38,380 nt of DNA from NCBI RefSeq assembly GCF_009760915.1, contig NZ_VIDQ01000072.1:1-38380 (forward strand), in the 5' to 3' direction. The position numbers and the translations under genes are program-made. Positions within the stretch are counted from its first letter, which is position 1, and each line of letters begins with the position of its first letter. The notes under the pieces were generated by a model, which made no database searches, was not told the origin of the DNA, and worked only from the letters and a program-made list of their open reading frames with translations. Origin of the DNA: Azohydromonas aeria. GTDB lineage: Bacteria > Pseudomonadota > Gammaproteobacteria > Burkholderiales > Burkholderiaceae_C. This document shows positions 31,874 through 38,380 of the stretch, piece by piece.

Positions 31874-31889
31874 GTCCGCACTTTTGACT
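31874..31889 (+). repeat. distal iteron copy
   Basis: GTCCGCACTTTTGACT, the best match to the iteron core, 133 bases after the fourth copy (six 22-bp periods plus one base) and about 75 bases before the rep start. Confidence 0.8.
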
Positions 31890-31931
31890 CAGCGTGACAT
31901 CCCTTGAGCCGTCCCATCGACACGCCCGCCG

Positions 31932-31951
31932 TGTCCGGCAAGGGCCGGACA
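31932..31951. promoter_or_regulatory. inverted half-iteron operator of rep
   Basis: TGTCCGGC and GCCGGACA are a perfect inverted repeat with a four-base spacer, 13 bases before the rep start. The arm begins TGTCCG like the iterons. A TATACT at 31952-31957 adjoins it and could be the -10 box. Rep_3 initiators repress their own gene as dimers on such inverted half-iterons. Confidence 0.72.
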
Positions 31952-31964
31952 TATACTTCCCGGC

Positions 31965-33251
31965 ATGGACGAGCCCATGCAGTTGCCCGACGTCCCCCAC
32001 GAGCGCGGCGACATCTACCGCAAACCCGTGGCGACGCTGGCAATGGTGCCGATCAACGGCCGGCTCACGGCCGGGGGACGCAAGCTCTACAACGTGATGG
32101 GCCGCGTAGCCCAGCGGCAGGGCGACGTTGGCAAGCGCGGCTACCAGGCCAAGCTCAAAGCGCTGCTGCGCGTGCTGGACAAGGGCAGCAACGAGGCCGG
32201 CATCATGCGCCGCTACCTCACCGAGATGATGTCCACGCGCTGCGAGTGGCGCCCACTCAAGCCGGGCGAGGGGCTGCCCGGCGAGCATCCCGACGACGTT
32301 TCGCTCAGCGAGGTCCGCATCTTTGCGCTGCTGGCGGAAGTCCGCTGCTTCCAGCGCGGGCGCGAGAACTGGGTGACTTGGTTCTACCCGCCCACGATCG
32401 AGGAGCAGATCCTCAACCCGCGCCTGTACGCGCAGATCAACCTCACGACCATGGCTCGCCTGGGCACGCACGCGGCCGTGGCGCTGTACGAGCTGTGTGC
32501 CCGCTACCAAGGTTCCGGGCGCACGCCGCGCAAGCCGTGGGGTTGGTGGGTGCCGGTGCTGCGCGGGCACGAGGTGACGGGCGACCGCGAGTACCGCAAG
32601 TTCAAGAGCGAGTTGCTCAAGCCGGCGATCGCGCAGATCAACGAGCACACCGAGATCGAGATCGATCTTGTCGAGTATCGGGAGGGCGCAGCAGTCGTGG
32701 ACCTGCAGTTCACGGTCAAGCCCAAGCCCGACTTCAAGCTCGACCAGGGTGACATCGAGCCAGTGGACCTGACGCCGGTGGAGCAGGCGCTGGCGCTGGG
32801 CATCCGCGAGCTGGACTACGACGTACTGGTGGACCGCTATGGCGAGGGGCCGGTGTTGCGCGCGCTGGAGATCGCGGCCCGGCAACTGCGCCAGGAACCC
32901 GGCACCAACGCGCTGGCCCACCTGAAGTGGGTACTGGAAGGCGTGGCAGGGGAGAGCACCCGCAAGGCTGCCAGGCGGCGCACATCGACTCCGTCCGAGG
33001 TAGCAACACCCGTACCGGTGCCCAGCGTGCCCGTGCCTGATCCGGAGCAGGAGTTGAAGCGCGAGCAACTGCGCCGAGACTTCGAGGCTCTGCCTCCCGG
33101 GCAGCAGAAGCAGTGGCTGCTGCGACTGCGCGACGACGTGGTGGACAAGGGCGTAGCGACGCCCGCGCTGCTGCGCCGCATCGCGGACGGTGACTGGAAG
33201 TCGCCCGTCGTGCTGGCCCGGCTGGAAAAGTACTTTGCGTCGCACCAGTGA
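31965..33251 (+). CDS. Rep_3-type replication initiator protein
   Basis: A 428-residue initiator. The two winged-helix domains typical of the Rep_3/RepB family are suggested by ATLAMVPINGRLTAGGRKLYN near residue 25-45, EVRIFALLAEVRCFQRGREN, YAQINLTTMARLGTHAAVAL and YELCARYQ near 170-190, and KPAIAQINEHTEIEIDLVEY near 230. A proline-rich linker and a C-terminal helical extension follow, making it longer than most Rep_3 proteins. It would bind the iterons at 31675-31889 as monomers to open the origin, and the inverted repeat at 31932-31951 as a dimer. There is no clear ribosome site before the ATG, and a leaderless mRNA is possible; an ATG at 31977 is an alternative. Confidence 0.88.
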   Translation: MDEPMQLPDVPHERGDIYRKPVATLAMVPINGRLTAGGRKLYNVMGRVAQRQGDVGKRGYQAKLKALLRVLDKGSNEAGIMRRYLTEMMSTRCEWRPLKPGEGLPGEHPDDVSLSEVRIFALLAEVRCFQRGRENWVTWFYPPTIEEQILNPRLYAQINLTTMARLGTHAAVALYELCARYQGSGRTPRKPWGWWVPVLRGHEVTGDREYRKFKSELLKPAIAQINEHTEIEIDLVEYREGAAVVDLQFTVKPKPDFKLDQGDIEPVDLTPVEQALALGIRELDYDVLVDRYGEGPVLRALEIAARQLRQEPGTNALAHLKWVLEGVAGESTRKAARRRTSTPSEVATPVPVPSVPVPDPEQELKREQLRRDFEALPPGQQKQWLLRLRDDVVDKGVATPALLRRIADGDWKSPVVLARLEKYFASHQ

Positions 33252-33575
33252 CACGGTTACGGGGCTGCGGAAGGTGTGCGGCTGAAATGGGTCTGCTTCA
33301 CGAACCTCAACCTGCCAGCCAGGGCTGCGCGTGAAGCCAGGGCGCTTAGGCTGTGCCGAACCCGGCCACCAAGGAGCTGGACATGCCTGAAGAGCCGAGG
33401 ACGCTACCCTGGAGTGAAGAATGGGTTTGAGGCTGCAAGTGTCCACGTCAACGTTGCAATGGACGCAGAAGCAGACGGCGGCGGTCCACTTCCAGGTGCC
33501 GTCCAGGCTGTAGCGCGATGGGATGCGATACCGCGTCGCCTTAGCCTGCAACGATTCAAACTGGATGGAAAACCC
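33252..33575. other. intergenic stretch between rep and the BMP-family gene
   Basis: The downstream frame is open through most of this interval, but the added residues show no signal sequence or family motif, so it is treated as non-coding. No terminator with a T-run was recognised. Confidence 0.5.
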
Positions 33576-34604
33576 ATGGATTTCGCCTCCTCGTGGCCGT
33601 GCAGCCGCCGCCTCATGCTCGGCATGGCCGGAGCAGTCACCGCTGCGCATTTGTCCCGGGCGCTGGCGGCCGATTCCGGCACGCCCATGAAGGTCGCAGC
33701 ATTGTTCGCCGGCCGCATCGATGACCGCGGATTCATGGAGGCCGGCTGGAGAGGCCTGCAGCGCGCCGCCAGCGAGCTTGGGGTTGATGCCTCGCACACC
33801 GACGGGATCGCGCCGCAGAAGGATGCGCTGGTCGCAGCGCTCACGCGGCTGGCGCAGTCGGGCGCTGATCTGGTCATCGCGCACGGCGGCCAGAACAACG
33901 AAGCCTGTGCCGGGGTCGCGGCGCGATTCCCGCGCCAGCGCTTCGTGGTCACGCAAGGCAGCGTGACAGGCGACAACCTGGCCAGCTACGAGGTGCTGCA
34001 GGAGGAGTCGGCGTACCTTGCCGGCGTGCTGGCAGCCTTGACGACGCGTAGCGGCGTTGTTGGCCACATGTCCGGCATCCGCGTGCGGCCGGGACTCAAG
34101 GGCCGTGCCGCCTACGCTGCGGGCGTGCGCGACACCGACGCGCGGGTGAGGCTGCTGACCAACTTCTCGGGCAACCAGGACGACAACGCCCTGTCGCGCC
34201 GCGTGGCCGAGGCCCAGATCGCGGCCGGGGCCGACGTCATTTTCACGATGCTCAATGCCGGGCGCGATGGCGTGACGCAAGCCTGCAGGGACCGGGGGCG
34301 CCGCCAGATCGGCAACGTGATCGACTGGGTCGAGCGCGATCCGCAGGTGTTCATCGGCTCGGCCGTGGCGAGCGTGGGGCAGGGCGTGTTCGAAGCGGTG
34401 CGAGACCTGCGGGCCGGGCGCTTTCCGGGTGGCCAGGTTCGCAAGCTGGGGCTGGCGCAGGGAGATGCGGTGAAGCTCACCATGGCGCCGAACGTGTCTG
34501 CGCAAGTGCGTGCCCGCGTGGAACGGACGGCGCAGGACATCGCGCAGGAACGTCTCAAGGTGCCGGAGCAGTACGACGGGGCCGAGTTTCCGACGCCGGC
34601 GTAG
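33576..34604 (+). CDS. BMP-family (PnrA-like) substrate-binding protein
   Basis: A 342-residue periplasmic binding protein. A twin-arginine-like signal (SRRLMLGMAGAVTAAHLSRA followed by LAADS) supports the ATG at 33576. The mature part has VAALFAGRIDDRGFMEAGWR, DLVIAHGGQNNEACAGVAAR, YEVLQEESAYLAGVLAAL and GADVIFTMLNAGRDGV, the landmarks of the basic membrane protein (BMP) family, which binds purine nucleosides or similar ligands for ABC uptake. No permease or ATPase gene is next to it, so it either serves a transporter encoded elsewhere or delivers ligand to a sensor. It lacks a lipobox cysteine at the cleavage site. Confidence 0.87.
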   Translation: MDFASSWPCSRRLMLGMAGAVTAAHLSRALAADSGTPMKVAALFAGRIDDRGFMEAGWRGLQRAASELGVDASHTDGIAPQKDALVAALTRLAQSGADLVIAHGGQNNEACAGVAARFPRQRFVVTQGSVTGDNLASYEVLQEESAYLAGVLAALTTRSGVVGHMSGIRVRPGLKGRAAYAAGVRDTDARVRLLTNFSGNQDDNALSRRVAEAQIAAGADVIFTMLNAGRDGVTQACRDRGRRQIGNVIDWVERDPQVFIGSAVASVGQGVFEAVRDLRAGRFPGGQVRKLGLAQGDAVKLTMAPNVSAQVRARVERTAQDIAQERLKVPEQYDGAEFPTPA

Positions 34605-34974
34605 CGTGCCGTGCGGCCGCGACACGCTCGATACGACCCGGTGCGCTGCATGGCTGGGTGCTGCCTTGCTGCCTTGCCATTTCCTTCTGTTGGCTGTGCC
34701 GCCGGTGTCCTAGCTTCGCCGGCAGCAGTCGCAGCGCGACGCTCAGATGGCTGCGCCGTGCGACGTCGAACGCGTCGCACAGCACGCCGGCCGCTGCGTC
34801 GAAGACCGGCGCAGGCAGCTTGCGCCGTTGCTCGGCGATCGGCTGCGCCAACTTCCCGGCGCTGGGCGAGCCGGCCAGTGCCCGCAGGGAGAACTCCATC
34901 TCGTCCGGTGCCAACGAGGCGTGCAGCGCATCGATGAGCGCTTCCAACTCCGCGTCGCTGAAATGCGTCCACAA
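34555..34974 (-). CDS. hemerythrin-like C-terminal fragment or short gene
   Basis: The frame reads WTHFSDAELEALIDALHASL, APDEMEFSLRALAG and LPAPVFDAAAGVL. This resembles the C-terminal region of hemerythrin-domain proteins common in Burkholderiales (a SDAEL block, a PxxM helix, then APVFE). The iron-binding histidine region is absent. The only standard start is a TTG at 34974. A strong GGAGGA at about 34994-34999 is better placed for an ATC codon at 34989 in the same frame (SIVTAALWTHF). It ends inside the BMP gene (convergent overlap of 50 bases). It may be a relic or a short gene with a rare start. Confidence 0.45.
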   Translation of the reverse strand: MWTHFSDAELEALIDALHASLAPDEMEFSLRALAGSPSAGKLAQPIAEQRRKLPAPVFDAAAGVLCDAFDVARRSHLSVALRLLPAKLGHRRHSQQKEMARQQGSTQPCSAPGRIERVAAARHATPASETRPRRTAPAP

Positions 34975-35027
34975 CGCGGCGGTGACGATGCTTTCCTCCT
35001 CTCGATCTCGCTGCCCAGGTCGACACC

Positions 35028-35573
35028 TCAGATGTCTGGCGTGTCCGGACGTGGCGTGAAGCCGCTGGCGCGGATGGACGTCTGAGGCAGTTTCTTCTGT
35101 GCAGCCGGCACCGTGTCCGAATCGTGGCCTCTGAAGTTGACCGGGGTGTTTTCTTTGCTGTCTACCGCGTTGTTCACTGGAGCGTTTACCGACCCTGCGA
35201 CATCAATGGTCTCGGCCAGGGCCTGAACGCCGGTTGCTACCGTTTCCTCCCCGTTTCCGGAAGTCGTCACCGCCGCGTTGCGCCGGGCTCGCGGTGCCGG
35301 CTGCTTCCCGCGTCCAGGCTCATGTGACCTCGCACGGTACAGGTACGTCTTCAGCGACTTGCCCGTGACGGCCAGGCCGTGTGCCGTCAGGATGTCGGCG
35401 ATCTCGTCAATGCTGTAGCCGCGCTGCTGCAGCTTGACGAGGTCGGCAGCCCTCCTCGCGATGGCTGCCTGCTTCGACAGGACCTGTTGACTCTTCTCTG
35501 GCAGCGGCATCTCCCGGAGTTGCAACTTCAGGGACTCGACCTGTGCAACCGTGATCGTCATCGCGTTGTCCAT
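35028..35573 (-). CDS. plasmid-type helix-turn-helix protein
   Basis: A 181-residue protein from the ATG at 35573; an ATG at 35561 is also possible. The segment RAADLVKLQQRGYSIDEIAD followed by LTAHGLAVTGKSLKTYLYRA has the pattern of a DNA-binding helix-turn-helix found in small plasmid-borne proteins. The C-terminal half is low in structure and rich in T, S, P and N. The frame extends upstream to 36188, but that part is shadow of the divergent gene. It is divergent from the MobC-like gene, with a 243-base region between them that holds inverted repeats. A role in plasmid maintenance or mobilisation control is likely but not proven. Confidence 0.7.
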   Translation of the reverse strand: MDNAMTITVAQVESLKLQLREMPLPEKSQQVLSKQAAIARRAADLVKLQQRGYSIDEIADILTAHGLAVTGKSLKTYLYRARSHEPGRGKQPAPRARRNAAVTTSGNGEETVATGVQALAETIDVAGSVNAPVNNAVDSKENTPVNFRGHDSDTVPAAQKKLPQTSIRASGFTPRPDTPDI

Positions 35574-35602
35574 TCCATGGTGCTGCAGCACCGCAGGAAA
35601 AG

Positions 35603-35644
35603 CGTATCCGCGCCCCGCTGAAAGGTTGTGAGCGCGCTGATACG
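35603..35644. repeat. inverted repeat, possible oriT element
   Basis: CGTATCCGCGC (35603-35613) and GCGCTGATACG (35634-35644) pair at 10 of 11 positions with a 20-base spacer. They lie in the intergenic region before the MobC-like gene. A second short hairpin, CCTGCT-G-AGCAGG, occurs at 35765-35777. No known nic consensus was recognised. Confidence 0.45.
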
Positions 35645-35816
35645 GTGACGGACCGGTTTTTCTGGTGGATTTTCCGGGACAGGGTAGGGCTTGTACTCCC
35701 GCCGCGCGCAGCGTCCGTACAACCGGTTGCGCTCCAGTCGTTGCACTCGCTGCGCAGCACCTGCCCTGCTGAGCAGGACCGTACGCTGCCATCGCGACGC
35801 GTGAAAGGAACTGGCA

Positions 35817-36119
35817 ATGAGCGCGACCGAAACCCGCAGGCGTACCGGTCGGCTGCTGCCGATTCGATGCCTTCCCGAAGAGGAAGCCGCCGTGCGCGAG
35901 AAGGCCGCCGACGGCGCCATGAGCGTGGGCAGCTTCATGCTCCGCGCTGCGCTGGGCCGCCAGACAAGGACACACATCGACAACCACATCGTCGATGAAC
36001 TGCGGCGCCTGGGTGCGCAGCAGAAGGAACTGTTCCGCCAGGGCGGCGGCGTACTGCAGCAGGAGTACGCGACGCTGCTGGCCGAGATCACGCGGGCCAT
36101 CGTCCGCATGGCTTCCTGA
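35817..36119 (+). CDS. MobC-like relaxosome accessory protein
   Basis: A 100-residue protein with an AAGGA ribosome site shortly before the ATG. The region LPIRCLPEEEAAVREKAADG followed by MSVGSFMLRAALGR is the ribbon-helix-helix of MobC/TraJ-type mobilisation proteins. The helical tail (VDELRRLGAQQKELFRQGGG, LLAEITRAIVRMAS) fits the family. MobC binds oriT and helps the relaxase. No relaxase gene follows, so the replicon is either mobilised by one encoded elsewhere, or this is a remnant of a mobilisation region. Confidence 0.72.
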   Translation: MSATETRRRTGRLLPIRCLPEEEAAVREKAADGAMSVGSFMLRAALGRQTRTHIDNHIVDELRRLGAQQKELFRQGGGVLQQEYATLLAEITRAIVRMAS

Positions 36120-36214
36120 TCCCCTGCGCACCAGGTGGCGCGGCGCTTGGCCCTGGCGCTGTGCAGTTCGAGCAGGCGGGTGCACCATGGCTGCTGCAGT
36201 GCATCAGCAGATCC

Positions 36215-36430
36215 ATGAAGCGACGACCTGCCCAGACCCTCAAGGCCTTTGACGGCGGCCGTGCGGACCTGGAGCGCCAGGCACTCTGGGCTGCTGCGCT
36301 GGACAGGCCCGAGTGGCCTGCGCTCGTGCGCCGGTTGGCCCGGGCAGGCAACGCCAGCCTGGAACTTGTTCACAACCGATCCGGTGACGCAAGCCAGGAC
36401 GTTTCGGACCCTCCTTGGCAGCAACCGTGA
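36215..36430 (+). CDS. possible small hypothetical protein
   Basis: A 71-residue frame beginning MKRRPAQTLKAFDGGRADLE, open upstream to a GTG at 36161. Codon use is GC-rich in third positions and the gene follows the MobC-like gene on the same strand. No family motif or good ribosome site was seen. It could be a small mobilisation gene, a relaxase relic or a chance frame. Confidence 0.35.
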   Translation: MKRRPAQTLKAFDGGRADLERQALWAAALDRPEWPALVRRLARAGNASLELVHNRSGDASQDVSDPPWQQP

Positions 36431-36458
36431 CGTCTCGCAGTTGGCAGGACTGCGCTCG

Positions 36459-37649
36459 TCACTCTTTGGGCGTTTCCTGATCCTTCTCGACCTCAGCCTG
36501 CGCTGCCAGCGTGGCCGTAGCACTGGGCTGGTTGGACCGGCTTACCGCCCGACTGCCACCCAGGTAACAGTTGGTCACTAGTGGGCGATTGTGACCAAGG
36601 GCCCTGGCCGTCATGGCGCGCGCTTCGGCGTCGTGGGGTGCGCGCTGCTGACCACCACGCACCGGTGACGGGCCACCGGCCGTGGAGCCATACAGGTCGT
36701 TGGCGAACTGGTGACGCAAACCATGGGCAACGACCCCGAGATGGCGTCGCGTGATGCCACAGGACTCCATGAGCAGGTAGAAGCGGCGCTGGTTCTGGGC
36801 GTCAGTGTAGCCGGGACGGCCCACGTACATGCCATGGGCCACCGCGGCCTGGCAGCGCTGCAGCAGCGCCCGTTGCGCTGCGTCGGTCAGCGGCACGTCG
36901 CGCGGGCGGCCGCCCTTGGTGCCATGGTGCACCCGCACGAACCATTGCTGCTCGGGGAAGGCCTGGGCATCGCGCTCGATGGCCTGCTCACGCGACACAA
37001 GCGCCTCGTGAGGCCGGAAGTGCCGGGCTTCTCGGGGCCGCAGGCCGAACCTGGCGCACAGCTCCAACTGCATCCCGACCCAGAAGTCCTTGGCGGCCAC
37101 CGCGGCAATCATGGCCTCGACGTCCACGCCATGTGCGCTCCAGCTCTGGTCCTCGCGGGCCACCTGGCAGCGATGCGCGTGCGGCGAAGCCTGCCCGACG
37201 TAGTCCACCGGCTTGAGCACCATGCCGGGCTTGCCGATCCAGCCGGCAAAGGTGCGCAGGAAGCTCAGGTAGTTGTGGATCGTGGCGGTGGAGTGGCCGG
37301 CCTGCACCCAGCGCTGCACCATCGCCTGGACGTGACGGCCGCCCAGTGTCCTGGGGTCCACGTCCTTGTAGCCAGTCTCGTGGCGCAACTCGCGAAAGAA
37401 GCGCAGGTAGAAACCGCTGCGGTCGCGCATGGTCTTCAACGAGACGCCCTTGGCCTTCTTGCTGTGCAGGTGGTTGTGCTTGCGCAGCAAGGCATCGAGC
37501 ACCCGGCGGTAGTCCGAGGTACCGATGGGCAGCCGCTGCAGTTCTGCGTCCGGATCTCCCCGGCTGCCGTGCTGGCGGCCAGAGCCATTGCCGGCACGAG
37601 CACGCGGTTGGGTCTTGTGGCGCGGCACGGCGCCAGCAGGTTGTTCCAT
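36459..37649 (-). CDS. tyrosine recombinase (integrase)
   Basis: A 396-residue tyrosine recombinase. The ATG at 37649 is chosen because AAGGAG lies six bases before it; upstream ATGs lack a site. After a basic N-terminal tail, a core-binding domain (KTMRDRSGFYLRFFRELRHE, TATIHNYLSFLRTFAGWI) precedes the catalytic domain. The active-site residues are visible: Arg204 in GLRPREARH, the HGLRH box with Arg312, the GH of LGHNRP and Tyr362 in NCYLGG. It may resolve plasmid multimers or move an integrated element. No att duplication was recognised in the window. Confidence 0.93.
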   Translation of the reverse strand: MEQPAGAVPRHKTQPRARAGNGSGRQHGSRGDPDAELQRLPIGTSDYRRVLDALLRKHNHLHSKKAKGVSLKTMRDRSGFYLRFFRELRHETGYKDVDPRTLGGRHVQAMVQRWVQAGHSTATIHNYLSFLRTFAGWIGKPGMVLKPVDYVGQASPHAHRCQVAREDQSWSAHGVDVEAMIAAVAAKDFWVGMQLELCARFGLRPREARHFRPHEALVSREQAIERDAQAFPEQQWFVRVHHGTKGGRPRDVPLTDAAQRALLQRCQAAVAHGMYVGRPGYTDAQNQRRFYLLMESCGITRRHLGVVAHGLRHQFANDLYGSTAGGPSPVRGGQQRAPHDAEARAMTARALGHNRPLVTNCYLGGSRAVSRSNQPSATATLAAQAEVEKDQETPKE

Positions 37650-38258
37650 CACGTTCTCCTTCATGGCGATCAACATCACGGCGGCTGAGCAACGTCAGTC
37701 CGGCGGGGTAGCCACGAGCGCGCAGGCGTAGGCCGGACCGCTCGTCCCATCGGCTGCCCAACTGATCGAAGGCCTGACAAAGAGCTCGCTTCACTCGCGC
37801 AGCGGGCCTTCGACGCCAGCGAGTGCTTGCAGGGTTTCGGGCTCTACCGAGCCCCGTGGTCGACTTCAATAAACACATCCCGAGAAGCGGCCCGCATATC
37901 GGCCGGACGCTCCCCACGGCGCATCGCTGCGCCAGCGCCAGACGCCTCGGGGGCGGGTGACGCAACGTCCCTGGCTCGGGGCCTGGAACGCTTCTTCAGC
38001 TGGGATTGATCGAGAACCCTTTTTCCCGGTGCAAGTGCAGCCCTACCACCAGGCCGCCTCGGGGCTGCCGTCTGGCTTTGCACGTGCCGTCTCCATTCGG
38101 GCGGCCCGCCGTGCAAAGGTCCCTTCGCAGGGAACAGGCGACGACAACAGGGTTTGAGCGCGTGCCGCCTCCAGGGCAGGGCACGCGCGGCCGCAGGCCG
38201 CCCTCAAGGAGGGTCCACGGCTGGTTTGACGCGCCGGCTCACGCCGGGCGCTTAGGAT
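37650..38258. other. stretch without a recognisable gene
   Basis: Several short frames exist on both strands, none with a ribosome site and family motif together. The minus frame near 37690-37830 (KRALCQAFDQLGSRWDERSG) has coding-like composition but no start. The interval ends at the transposase stop. Confidence 0.45.
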
Positions 38259-38380
38259 TTATCCGTAAATAATATTTATTCTCAACGGGACCTTGCGGAA
38301 GGCGATGATGGCCGCGGCCAGATGGTTGAGCGCGACGAAGCTGCGCTCGAGCTTCTCGTAGCGCACGAGCAGCTTGCGGA
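38259..38380 (-). mobile_element. IS5-family transposase, C-terminal end (runs off the window)
   Basis: The minus strand reads RKLLVRYEKLERSFVALNHL and AAAIIAFRKVP before a TAA at 38261-38259. This is the characteristic C-terminus of IS5-family DDE transposases (RxxVRYEK, then a hydrophobic helix AAxII). The catalytic part lies beyond the right edge. The outer end of the element must lie close to 38250, but the terminal inverted repeat cannot be confirmed without the other end. Confidence 0.85.

Larger units (their letters stand above)
31431..31964. other. replication origin region (iteron origin)
   Basis: This intergenic interval separates the divergent parA and rep genes. It contains an AT-rich part at about 31585-31660, two DnaA boxes, four regularly spaced iterons, a distal fifth iteron and an inverted repeat just before rep. 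This is the usual composition of an origin controlled by a Rep_3-type initiator. The long minus-strand frame crossing it is a shadow. Confidence 0.85.

Noticed and set aside
33340..33350. GGGCGCTTAGG shared with 38246-38256 beside the IS5-family transposase
   Set aside because: An 11-base match could mark a solo IS end, but without the other end of the element the terminal repeat is unknown and chance is possible.
31683..34625. 980-residue minus-strand ORF
   Set aside because: It covers the iterons, rep and the BMP gene on the opposite strand. Both sense genes have clear family motifs, so this is a shadow.

Overview
The window is high-GC DNA on a typical betaproteobacterial background (long ORFs with G/C-ending codons, and protein families common in Burkholderiales such as Comamonadaceae/Sphaerotilaceae). 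It carries its own replication and partition backbone, so it most likely comes from a large plasmid or secondary replicon. The genus cannot be fixed from the sequence.

Left part, 1-22.8 kb: a sensory cluster mostly on the minus strand. In order it holds a sensor kinase cut by the window edge (1-2477), a small coiled-coil protein (2740-2964), a stand-alone receiver (3233-3622), and a five-PAS hybrid histidine kinase (5244-8354). Next is a coupled trio: CHASE-GAF-PAS kinase, Rcp1-like receiver and receiver-kinase fusion (8692-12975). Then come a 1379-residue membrane sensor diguanylate cyclase (13214-17353), a GAF protein overlapping a degenerate receiver (17599-18551), a paralogous GAF protein (18754-19323) and a second CHASE-PAS kinase (19615-22644). 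Between the intact genes lie decayed kinase pieces (about 2990-3190, 4670-5040 and 8436-8585), readable as copies of parts of neighbouring kinases, and a Tn5/IS4-type transposase scrap. No receiver here has a DNA-binding output domain. The only recognisable effector output is c-di-GMP synthesis, so the cluster looks like a phosphorelay and second-messenger circuit.

Middle part, 23.1-28.3 kb: a toxin-antitoxin island. It has a FitAB-like pair, an intact HipBA pair, a second HipB translationally joined to a 49-residue HipA stub, and a Phd-type antitoxin with no toxin. Each locus has an inverted repeat close to its antitoxin start that could be its operator. A frameshifted small gene and a hypothetical protein follow.

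Right part, 28.8-38.4 kb: the replicon backbone. Four copies of a 21-bp palindrome (putative parS) lie beside and inside parB. parA and parB overlap by four bases. The 31.5-31.96 kb interval is an iteron origin, with four iterons at an exact 22-bp period, a distal fifth, two DnaA boxes and an inverted half-iteron operator just before a Rep_3-type initiator gene. Beyond it are a BMP-family substrate-binding protein, a hemerythrin-like C-terminal fragment, an HTH protein divergent from a MobC-like protein (with a possible oriT between them), a tyrosine recombinase, and the 3' end of an IS5-family transposase at the right edge. No relaxase or conjugation genes are visible.
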